DNA from: JBDTGE01 sp050742975
Lineage (GTDB): Bacteria > Actinomycetota > Actinomycetes > Mycobacteriales > Jatrophihabitantaceae
Assembly (NCBI GenBank): GCA_050742975.1
Contig: JBOGDQ010000225.1
Location: 12,711-76,710, forward strand
Reading direction: 5' to 3'
Length of the DNA stretch: 64,000 nucleotides
Made by a program: the position numbers and the translations under genes. Positions within the stretch are counted from its first letter, which is position 1; the number at the start of each line of letters is the position of its first letter. Shown one piece after another: positions 57,498 to 64,000 of the stretch. The notes beneath the pieces are model-generated. The model ran no database searches and was not told the DNA's origin. It worked only from the letters and a program-made list of their open reading frames with translations.

Positions 57498-60064
57498 CCG
57501 ACGTGACCTCCTCTGCACTTCGGCGAGCCTTACGGCGGGCGCGGGACGGGGTGACGCTGGATGAGACCGAGGCCGAGATCCTGTTGTCGGCGCGCGGTGA
57601 CGAACTGGTGGACCTGTGCGGGTCGGCGGCTCGGGTGCGTGATTCGGGGCTGGCCGCGGCGGGCCGTCCGGGTGTGGTGACCTACTCGCGCAAGGTGTTC
57701 ATCCCGCTGACGCGGCTGTGCCGGGATCGCTGTCACTACTGCACGTTCGTGACTACGCCGAACAGGCTGCGGTCGTTGTATCTGTCGCCGGACGAGGTGC
57801 TGGCGATCGCGGAGCAGGGTGCGGCGCTGGGCTGCAAGGAGGCGCTGTTCACCCTGGGTGATCGTCCGGAGGACCGCTGGCCGCAGGCGCGGGAGTGGCT
57901 GGACGCGCACGGTTACGACGACACGCTGGCGTACGTGCGGGCGATGGCGATCCTGGTGCTGGAGCGCACCGGCCTGCTGCCGCACCTGAACCCGGGTGTC
58001 ATGACGTGGTCGGAGCTGCAGCGGCTCAAGCCGGTCGCGCCGTCGATGGGGATGATGCTGGAGACGACGTCGCGACGGCTGTTCGAAGATCCGCACGGCG
58101 CGCACTTCGGCTCGCCGGACAAGGACCCTGCGGTGCGGTTGCGGGTGCTGCAGGACGCGGGCCGCTCGAATGTCCCGTTCACGACGGGCATCCTGATCGG
58201 GATCGGGGAGACGCTGGCCGAACGGGTCGATTCGATCTTCGCGATCCGGCGCGTTGCGCGTGCGTACAGCGGCGTGCAGGAAGTGATCGTGCAGAACTTC
58301 CGGGCCAAGCCGGACACCGCGATGGCGCGCATGCCGGACGCGGACCTGCACGATCTGGCGGCCACGGTGGCGGTGGCGCGGCTGGTGTTCGGGCCGTCGG
58401 TGCGCATCCAGGCGCCGCCGAACCTGATCGGTGCGGAGTTCGCGCTGCTGCTCGGCGCGGGTATCGACGACTGGGGCGGGGTGTCGCCGCTGACGCCCGA
58501 TCACGTGAATCCGGAGCGTCCCTGGCCGCAGCTCGACGAGCTCGAGGCCCGCTCGGCCGAGGCAGGGTTCCGGCTGGTCGAGCGGCTCACCGTGTACCCG
58601 CCGTACGTGCGGGCCGGTGAGCCGTGGCTGGACCCGCGGATCATGCCGCACGTCGCGGCGCTGGCCGATCCTTCGACGGGGCTGGCGCGCGAGCATGCTG
58701 TGCTGCAAGGGATTCCGTGGCAGGAGCCGGACGACGCGTGGCAGGCGGCGCAGTCCACCGGCCGCGTCGACCTGCACACGGCGATCGACACGGACGGGCG
58801 GGCGTCCGATCGTCGCGCGGACTTCGACAGCGTGTACGGCGACTGGGACGCGGTCCGCGCCGAGGCCGGACGCACCAGCGCACCGGTCCGGCTGGACTCC
58901 GACGTCGCGGCCGCGCTGCGGTCCGCCGAACGAGCTCTGCAGCAGGGGGATGTGGCTGCGCTGTCCGACGCCGACGCGCTCGCGCTGTTGCACGCCGACG
59001 GGGCGGAGCTGGACGCGATCTGTGCCCTGGCCGACGGCCTGCGCCGGGACGCGGTAGGCGAGGAGGTCACCTACATCGTCAACCGGAACATCAACTTCAC
59101 CAACGTCTGCTACACCGGCTGCCGGTTCTGCGCGTTCGCGCAGCGCCGCACGGACGCCGACGCCTACACGCTCTCGCTCGAGCAGGTGGGTGATCGGGCC
59201 GAGGAGGCGTGGGCGCTCGGCGCGACCGAGGTGTGCATGCAGGGCGGCATCCATCCGGACCTGCCCGGCACCGCGTACTTCGACATCGCCGCCGAGGTCA
59301 AGCGGCGCACGCCGGACATGCACGTGCACGCGTTCAGCCCGATGGAGGTCGTCAACGGCGCGTCCCGCACCGGCCTCTCGATCCGCGACTGGCTGGCCGC
59401 GGCGAAGCAAGCCGGTCTGGGCACGATCCCCGGCACCGCTGCCGAGATCCTCGACGACGACGTGCGCTGGTTGCTGACCAAGGGCAAGCTCCCGGCTGCG
59501 ACGTGGATCGAGGGCATCACCACCGCGCACCCGCTGGGTATCCGGTCGTCCTCGACGATGATGTACGGGCACGTGGACAACCCGTCGCACTGGCTCGGCC
59601 ACCTGCGCACGCTGGCCCGCATCCAGTACCAGACGGGCGGGTTCACCGAGTTCGTCGGCCTGCCGTTCATCCACACCAACTCTCCCATCTATCTCGCCGG
59701 TGTCGCCCGGCCCGGTCCGACCACGCGCGAGAACCGGGTCGTGCACGCGATGGCCCGGATCCTGCTGCACGGGCGGATCGACAACATCCAGTGCTCGTGG
59801 GTAAAACTCGGCATTGACGGCTCGCGGCTGCTCCTCAGCGGGGGCGTCAACGACCTCGGCGGCACACTGATGGAGGAGACGATCAGCCGGATGGCGGGCA
59901 GCCAGCACGGCTCGGCCAAGACCGTCGCCCAGCTCGAGGAGATCGTGTCCGCGCTGCCCGGGCGAACGACCCGCCAGCGCGACACCGTTTACGGACAGGT
60001 CAGCGACGAGCGGCTGGCCGCGGCGAGCAACTACACGGGAACCCTGCCCAGCCTCGCGGGCTGA
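57494..60064 (+). CDS. fbiC: FO synthase, fused CofG-CofH
   Basis: The 856-residue enzyme makes the deazaflavin FO for coenzyme F420. It has two radical-SAM domains: CofG with CRDRCHYC at 76-83 and CofH with CYTGCRFC at 539-546, plus the FGPSVRIQAPPNL and GGVNDLGGTLMEE ends. It uses tyrosine and a ribityl-diaminouracil. GTG start overlaps the fgd stop, so cofactor synthesis and use are co-translated. Confidence 0.97.
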   Translation: MTDVTSSALRRALRRARDGVTLDETEAEILLSARGDELVDLCGSAARVRDSGLAAAGRPGVVTYSRKVFIPLTRLCRDRCHYCTFVTTPNRLRSLYLSPDEVLAIAEQGAALGCKEALFTLGDRPEDRWPQAREWLDAHGYDDTLAYVRAMAILVLERTGLLPHLNPGVMTWSELQRLKPVAPSMGMMLETTSRRLFEDPHGAHFGSPDKDPAVRLRVLQDAGRSNVPFTTGILIGIGETLAERVDSIFAIRRVARAYSGVQEVIVQNFRAKPDTAMARMPDADLHDLAATVAVARLVFGPSVRIQAPPNLIGAEFALLLGAGIDDWGGVSPLTPDHVNPERPWPQLDELEARSAEAGFRLVERLTVYPPYVRAGEPWLDPRIMPHVAALADPSTGLAREHAVLQGIPWQEPDDAWQAAQSTGRVDLHTAIDTDGRASDRRADFDSVYGDWDAVRAEAGRTSAPVRLDSDVAAALRSAERALQQGDVAALSDADALALLHADGAELDAICALADGLRRDAVGEEVTYIVNRNINFTNVCYTGCRFCAFAQRRTDADAYTLSLEQVGDRAEEAWALGATEVCMQGGIHPDLPGTAYFDIAAEVKRRTPDMHVHAFSPMEVVNGASRTGLSIRDWLAAAKQAGLGTIPGTAAEILDDDVRWLLTKGKLPAATWIEGITTAHPLGIRSSSTMMYGHVDNPSHWLGHLRTLARIQYQTGGFTEFVGLPFIHTNSPIYLAGVARPGPTTRENRVVHAMARILLHGRIDNIQCSWVKLGIDGSRLLLSGGVNDLGGTLMEETISRMAGSQHGSAKTVAQLEEIVSALPGRTTRQRDTVYGQVSDERLAAASNYTGTLPSLAG

Positions 60065-60139
60065 AGTGGCCTGCTGCGGGCGTTGCGCGGCGATGCTCCG
60101 CGCCCGCGATATGGCGCGCCCGCGATGCTCCGCGCCCGC

Positions 60140-60192
60140 ATGATCGAAGTAGCGATCCTGGCGGCATGCGACCGTCCAGCTACTTCGATCAT
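60140..60192. terminator. Perfect 14-bp hairpin after fbiC
   Basis: ATGATCGAAGTAGC (60140-60153) and its exact complement (60179-60192) flank a 25-base loop, total 53 bases as after acpS. Short GCGATGCTCCGCGCCCGC repeats lie just before it. Confidence 0.7.
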
Positions 60193-60709
60193 GTTCTCGA
60201 TCGGCCGCGGACGATGATCGGTACCGGCGTCGCGTCGACCGCCGACGTGATGACGCCGCGGGTGAGCGGATAGGCAACGCCGAGCTCGCTCGCCCGCTCT
60301 CGTAGCCAGTCAGCGACCTCGCCGGACCAGCCGCGCTTGCCCACGGTTGACGGCGGGTAGTGCGTGATGGCGAGTCCGTACCGGGTGAGCTCGTTGTGCC
60401 GATCCATCGTGGCCTTCCATTCGCGCTCGCTGAGGTGGTACTCCCGGCTGTTGATCTCGAGCACGGCTCGCAACTCGCGCCACAGCACGTCGACCACGTA
60501 GAGCAGCTGGCCGAACCGGTCTACCACCGGAACGTTGAGCTCGAATGCGGGAACAGCCGCTCGCCGCAGCTTGCCGAGAGCCGCCGCTTGCCAGCCGTTG
60601 CCAGTTCCCCTCGCAGCTCGGTCCGGGTACGCCCGGGCGTTATGCCCAACCGGTCGGCCCGGGCCGGCGTCAGGACATGCGGCAGCTCGTAGCCGTTGAT
60701 CGTCTGCAC
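60189..60709 (-). pseudogene. Degraded DUF559-like endonuclease/AbiEi-type gene
   Basis: One frame begins MQTINGYELPHVLTPARADR and TELRG, a second frame supplies NWQRLASG, and a third holds the C-terminal nuclease-like part FELNVPVVDRFGQLLYVVDVLWRELRAVLEINSREYHLSE with RHNELTRYGLAITHYPPS. Intact homologues have about 280-300 residues with a linker absent here. At least one deletion and frameshifts make it non-functional. Confidence 0.7.
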
Positions 60710-60754
60710 GAGTGCCAGCCTGGCCGAACGGCGCCGCGGCCACGGTCCACGCGG

Positions 60755-61744
60755 TCACAGCCAGTCCTTGCGCTTGAACGTGTAGTACAGCGCGGCGGCG
60801 ATCAGCAGGATCGCCAGCACGCTGAACGCGAAGCCCCACTCCGTCCCGAATCCGGGGTAGGGCACGTTCTGCCCGTAGAAGCCGGTGATCGCGGTCGGCA
60901 CGGCGATGATCGCGGCCCACGACGTCAGCTTCTTCATGATCAGGTTCATCCGGTTGTCGGCCAGCGACATGGACGTCTCGAACACCGAGGTGATCATGTC
61001 CCGCAGCGACTCGGTCCACTCGGCCGCGCGCAGCACGTGGTCGTACAGGTCCTGGTAGTACGGCGCGAGTTCGGAGTTGCTCGCGTCCGAGACGGCCCGC
61101 CGCATGACGGTGTTCACGACCTCGCGCATCGGCAGGATCGCGCGACGCGACCGGACGAGTGCCTTGCGCAGGGTGAACGTCCGCCGCTGCAGGTCACGCG
61201 CGTTCTTGACGTTCTCGTCGAACAGGACGTCCTCGAGCTTCTCGATCTGATCGTCCAGCGATTCGACGGTCTCGAAGTAGCCGTCGACGATCTCGTCCAG
61301 CAACCCGTGCATCAGGGCGCTCGGCCCGTACTTGATCAGGTCGTCGTTGTCGTCCCAGCGCCGCACGACACTCTCGATCTCGAACCCGTTGTTCAGTCGG
61401 ACGGTGAAGAACCCGCGAGGCACGGTGAAGGCCGATACCCGGGTGGTCCCGAGCTCGCCGGACGCCGCGTCGTGCCGCAGCGCGTACGTCGTCAGGAACA
61501 GGTGGGTCGCGAACCGCGTCGCCTTCGGGCGCTCGTGCTCGGCGACCGCGTCCTCGACGGCGTGCGGGTCGAGCTGGAGCTCCTCGGCGAGCTGAGCGAG
61601 GTCCTTCTGGTTCGGTCCGCAGATGTCGGCCCAGACCAAGCAGTCCTCCTGCTCGAGGTAGTCCGAGACCTGCTCGAACGGGAAGTTCTCCGCTTCGAGT
61701 GTCCCGTTTCGCCACACTCGGGTACGAACGTCCTGCGTTGACAT
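60755..61744 (-). CDS. corA: CorA-family magnesium/cobalt channel
   Basis: The 329-residue protein has a large cytoplasmic N-terminal domain, long coiled helices (LDDQIEKLEDVLFDENVKNARDLQRR) and two C-terminal transmembrane helices. The selectivity loop reads YGQNVPYPG, with Gln in place of Met in the usual YGMN motif. It ends in KRKDWL. It forms a pentameric channel for Mg2+ or related ions. CACACT lies six bases before the ATG. Confidence 0.93.
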   Translation of the reverse strand: MSTQDVRTRVWRNGTLEAENFPFEQVSDYLEQEDCLVWADICGPNQKDLAQLAEELQLDPHAVEDAVAEHERPKATRFATHLFLTTYALRHDAASGELGTTRVSAFTVPRGFFTVRLNNGFEIESVVRRWDDNDDLIKYGPSALMHGLLDEIVDGYFETVESLDDQIEKLEDVLFDENVKNARDLQRRTFTLRKALVRSRRAILPMREVVNTVMRRAVSDASNSELAPYYQDLYDHVLRAAEWTESLRDMITSVFETSMSLADNRMNLIMKKLTSWAAIIAVPTAITGFYGQNVPYPGFGTEWGFAFSVLAILLIAAALYYTFKRKDWL

Positions 61745-61789
61745 GGGATCAGTGTGCCGCGCCGGACGGTGATCACACGCAGGCCCGCG

Positions 61790-61795
61790 TAGGTT
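61790..61795 (+). promoter_or_regulatory. -10 hexamer of a probably leaderless SDR mRNA
   Basis: TAGGTT ends seven bases before the GTG start; there is no ribosome site. Confidence 0.45.
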
Positions 61796-61802
61796 TCGCG
61801 AC

Positions 61803-62726
61803 GTGAAGTGGACCGCGGCCCAGCTGCCGAACCTGAGCGGGCGCACCGCCGTGGTTACCGGGGCGAACTCGGGCATCGGCTGGCACACCGCGCGCGAGCT
61901 GGCCGGCCATGACGCGCGCGTCGTCCTGGCCTGCCGCGACATCGAGCGCGGGAAGCAGGCGGCCGACCGGATCCGCTCTGCTGTGCCGTCGGCCGACGTG
62001 GAGGTGGCCGAGCTGGACCTGGCCGCGATCGCATCCGTCCGCGCCTTCGCCGCCGGCTGGAACGAGCCACTCGACCTGCTGGTGAACAACGCCGGCGTGA
62101 TGGCCCCGCCGAAGTTCACGAAGACGCAGGACGGCTTCGAACTGCAGTTCGGGACGAACCACCTCGGCCACTACGTCCTGACCGGGCTGCTGCTGCCGGC
62201 CCTGCTCGCGTCGCCGGCGCCGAGGGTGGTCACGGTCGCGTCCGTTGCGCACGTAGGCGGGTCTGACGACGTGCTGGACGCGAACGTCGCCACGCCGTAC
62301 GTGCCGCAGCGCGCCTACTCGAACTCGAAGCTGGCCAACCTGCTGTTTGCGCTGGAGCTGCAGCGGCAGGCGCAGTCCCGCGGCCTGCCGCTCGTGTCGG
62401 CCGCTGCGCATCCGGGCCTCGCGGCGACCGGGCTGTTCAGCAGTCGGCAGGGGATGGGTTCGGGCCACCTCGTGCGGCTGGCGGCGCCGGTGCTGCTCAG
62501 AGCGCTCACACAGCCGGCGACCGTGGGTGCGCGCCCGAGCCTGTACGCGGCCACCGAGGCGGCGCCGGGTTCGTACACCGGGCCGACCCGTTTCGGCGAG
62601 ACCCGCGGCGAGATCGGGCCCGCCCGGCGATCGCGGTACGCGCAGGACGAGCGGCTCGCGCACCGGCTCTGGCGCGCGAGCGAGGACCTGACCGGGTTCA
62701 TCTACCCCTGGCCGGCCGCGTCGTAG
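61803..62726 (+). CDS. Short-chain dehydrogenase/reductase
   Basis: The 307-residue enzyme has the NADP-binding TGANSGIGWHTARELA, NNAGVMAPP, a catalytic-type Ser in VASVAHV and Tyr/Lys in YSNSKLANLLFALELQ. It resembles retinol-dehydrogenase-like reductases (WWOX/RDH group) common in actinobacteria. Substrate unknown. Confidence 0.92.
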   Translation: MKWTAAQLPNLSGRTAVVTGANSGIGWHTARELAGHDARVVLACRDIERGKQAADRIRSAVPSADVEVAELDLAAIASVRAFAAGWNEPLDLLVNNAGVMAPPKFTKTQDGFELQFGTNHLGHYVLTGLLLPALLASPAPRVVTVASVAHVGGSDDVLDANVATPYVPQRAYSNSKLANLLFALELQRQAQSRGLPLVSAAAHPGLAATGLFSSRQGMGSGHLVRLAAPVLLRALTQPATVGARPSLYAATEAAPGSYTGPTRFGETRGEIGPARRSRYAQDERLAHRLWRASEDLTGFIYPWPAAS

Positions 62727-62757
62727 GCTGGACGCCACGGCGGACGGAGGTGGTGGG

Positions 62758-63288
62758 ATGACCGAGTCGGCGCTGGTGACCAGACCGATGACCTGGGACG
62801 AGTACGAAGCACTGGGCGACGATGCGCGGGGGGAGTACATAGCTGGGCGGCTCGTCGTGAGCCCGCTTCCGAACAGGCTGCACCAGAAGGCGTGCCAGCG
62901 GATGATCGCGGCCTTGGAACCGGCTCTGCCGGATGGCTACGACGTCGTCGGCAGCTGGGGATGGAAGCCCGGGCGCGACGAGTTCGGTCCGGACGTGATG
63001 GTCTATCCGATCACGACGGAGAACGTCCGCTTCACCGGGACACCCGCGCTGGCCGTCGAGGTGCTGTCGAGCAACCGCGGCTACGACCTGGTGGTGAAGT
63101 CCGCGAAGTACGCCGCCGCGGGCCTTCGGCACTACTGGATCGTCGACCCGCGCGATCACGCGATCGAGACCTATGAGCTGGCCGACGGCACGTACCACCA
63201 GGTTGTCCGGGTCACCGAGGGCAGCGCCGAACTCAGCTTCGGGATCGCGACGGCAACGCTCGACGTCGACGCGCTGCTGGCCGAATAG
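62758..63288 (+). CDS. Uma2-family putative endonuclease, third member
   Basis: The 176-residue protein begins MTESALVTRPMTWDEYEALG and has GPDVMVYP, VEVLSSNRGYDLVVKSAKYAAAGLRHYWIVDP with the PD-(D/E)xK residues. It is clearly distant from the pair at 33-34 kb. GGAGGTGG precedes the ATG. Role unknown. Confidence 0.85.
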   Translation: MTESALVTRPMTWDEYEALGDDARGEYIAGRLVVSPLPNRLHQKACQRMIAALEPALPDGYDVVGSWGWKPGRDEFGPDVMVYPITTENVRFTGTPALAVEVLSSNRGYDLVVKSAKYAAAGLRHYWIVDPRDHAIETYELADGTYHQVVRVTEGSAELSFGIATATLDVDALLAE

Positions 63289-63295
63289 GGAACCG

Positions 63296-63301
63296 TAGAC
63301 T
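63296..63301 (+). promoter_or_regulatory. -10 hexamer of a probably leaderless guaA mRNA
   Basis: TAGACT ends seven bases before the guaA GTG and lies just after the Uma2 stop. Confidence 0.5.
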
Positions 63302-63308
63302 TCGGCGC

Positions 63309-64000
63309 GTGAGCATGCAGGCCGACCTGGTCCTCGTCGTCGACTACGGAGCGCAGTACGCGCAGCTCATCGCCCGTCGCGTCCGCGAAGCGCACGTCTA
63401 CTCCGAGATCGTCCCGCACACGACTCCGGTCGGCGAGTTGCTCGCCCGCAGGCCGAAGGCGATCATCCTGTCCGGCGGGCCGGCGAGCGTCTACGCCGGG
63501 GGCGCGCCGCGCACCGACCCCGCGCTGTTCGAGGCCGGCGTGCCGGTCTTCGGCATCTGCTACGGCTTCCAGTCGATGACGCAGGCGCTCGGCGGCGAGG
63601 TCGCGCACACCGGCGGCTCGGAGTTCGGCCGGACGTCCCTCGCCGTTGCCGACCCCGGCGTGCTGCTGCGCGCGTTGCCGGCGACGCAGCAGGTGTGGAT
63701 GAGCCACGGAGACGCAGTCACCGCGCCACCGGACGGGTTCACCGTCACCGCATCGACGGCGGGCGCGCCGGTCGCCGCGTTCGAGTGCGTCGAGCGGCGC
63801 CTGGCCGGCGTCCAGTTCCATCCCGAGGTGCTGCACTCGGAGCACGGGCGGGCAATCCTGACGCGCTTCCTCTTCGACATCGCAGGTGCGCACCCGAGTT
63901 GGACCGAGGCGAACATCATCGACGACCAGGTCGTCGCGATCCGCGCCCAGGTCGGCGACAAGCGGCTGGTGTGCGGACTGTCGGGCGGAGTCGACTCCGC
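63309..64000 (+). CDS. guaA: GMP synthase, glutamine-hydrolysing (5' part)
   Basis: The 230 visible codons cover the glutamine amidotransferase domain (VVDYGAQYAQLIARRVRE; catalytic Cys in FGICYGFQ; VQFHPEVLHSE) and the start of the ATP-pyrophosphatase domain (LVCGLSGGVDS). It converts XMP to GMP, completing the route begun by guaB. The gene continues past the window edge. ATG 63315 is an alternative start. Confidence 0.97.
   Translation, partial: MSMQADLVLVVDYGAQYAQLIARRVREAHVYSEIVPHTTPVGELLARRPKAIILSGGPASVYAGGAPRTDPALFEAGVPVFGICYGFQSMTQALGGEVAHTGGSEFGRTSLAVADPGVLLRALPATQQVWMSHGDAVTAPPDGFTVTASTAGAPVAAFECVERRLAGVQFHPEVLHSEHGRAILTRFLFDIAGAHPSWTEANIIDDQVVAIRAQVGDKRLVCGLSGGVDS

Noticed and set aside
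57530..60277. A 915-codon open frame antisense to fbiC
   Set aside because: It is rich in Arg, His, Gln and Val with no domain, and mirrors the codon positions of fbiC; a GC-bias shadow.

Overview
The window is GC-rich chromosomal DNA from an actinobacterium. GTG starts are common, and many genes overlap by the four bases GTGA. It carries a fused FbiC and an F420-dependent glucose-6-phosphate dehydrogenase (coenzyme F420 metabolism), a WhiB3-type regulator, a DUF5319 gene and a GroEL1-type chaperonin with a His-rich tail. The core genes (infA-rpmJ-rpsM-rpsK-rpsD-rpoA-rplQ-truA, rplM-rpsI-glmM, glmS, nnr, alr-tsaE-tsaB-rimI-tsaD, groES-groEL-whiB3-DUF5319, guaB-guaB3, guaA) follow the order I recall for the mycobacterial chromosome. 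The lineage cannot be fixed from sequence alone; a soil Frankia- or Jatrophihabitans-like genus would fit.

Bases 1-3200 hold an amino-sugar/cell-wall recycling island: a ROK kinase (cut by the window edge), MurQ, a GlmS-like SIS isomerase/deaminase and a DasR-like GntR regulator. Four TAGAC-centred palindromes that resemble DasR operators lie in the two control regions. A 17-codon scrap of a sugar ABC permease lies in front of the ROK gene.

Bases 3219-8635 (minus strand) hold the most striking system: a compact streptolysin S-like azole-peptide (TOMM/LAP) operon. Its first gene is a 48-codon precursor whose core starts CCCCCSSC. It is followed by an E1-like leader-binding/cyclodehydratase partner, a YcaO cyclodehydratase ending PHPFP, a SagB-type dehydrogenase, a CPBP (SagE-like) membrane protein, an ABC ATPase and an ABC-2 permease. 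Every junction after the precursor is overlapping or within 13 bases. The promoter contains a perfect inverted repeat over the -35/-10 region. Directly upstream lie a helix-turn-helix gene and an ImmA/IrrE metallopeptidase gene (same strand), then a second, divergent HTH gene.

Bases 10.2-31.5 kb: the translation/RNA polymerase alpha operon, TruA, an exported Ig-like protein, a TetR/fatty-acid hydroxylase pair, an alpha/beta hydrolase, a GlcD-type oxidase, a VWA protein, an ABC-F protein, a broken sortase, rplM-rpsI-glmM, an MBL hydrolase, a membrane protein, glmS, a ferredoxin-NADP-reductase-like flavoprotein and acpS. Bases 31.5-45 kb: nnr, a tandem Uma2 duplication (one copy frameshifted), alr and the t6A genes with rimI, a hydrolase-AMP ligase fusion, and a SigE-type sigma factor with its membrane partner and a lipoprotein. 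Bases 45-64 kb: the chaperonins (CIRCE-controlled), WhiB3, DUF5319, a MacB/LolCDE-like exporter, guaB, VapBC, GuaB3, a hydrolase, fgd-fbiC, a broken DUF559-like gene, CorA, an SDR, a third Uma2 gene and the start of guaA.

Between genes there are several unusual repeats: four 48-53 base perfect hairpins, a three-copy dispersed element, two gene-tail duplications, and many -10 hexamers placed about 6-7 bases before start codons, which implies leaderless transcripts.
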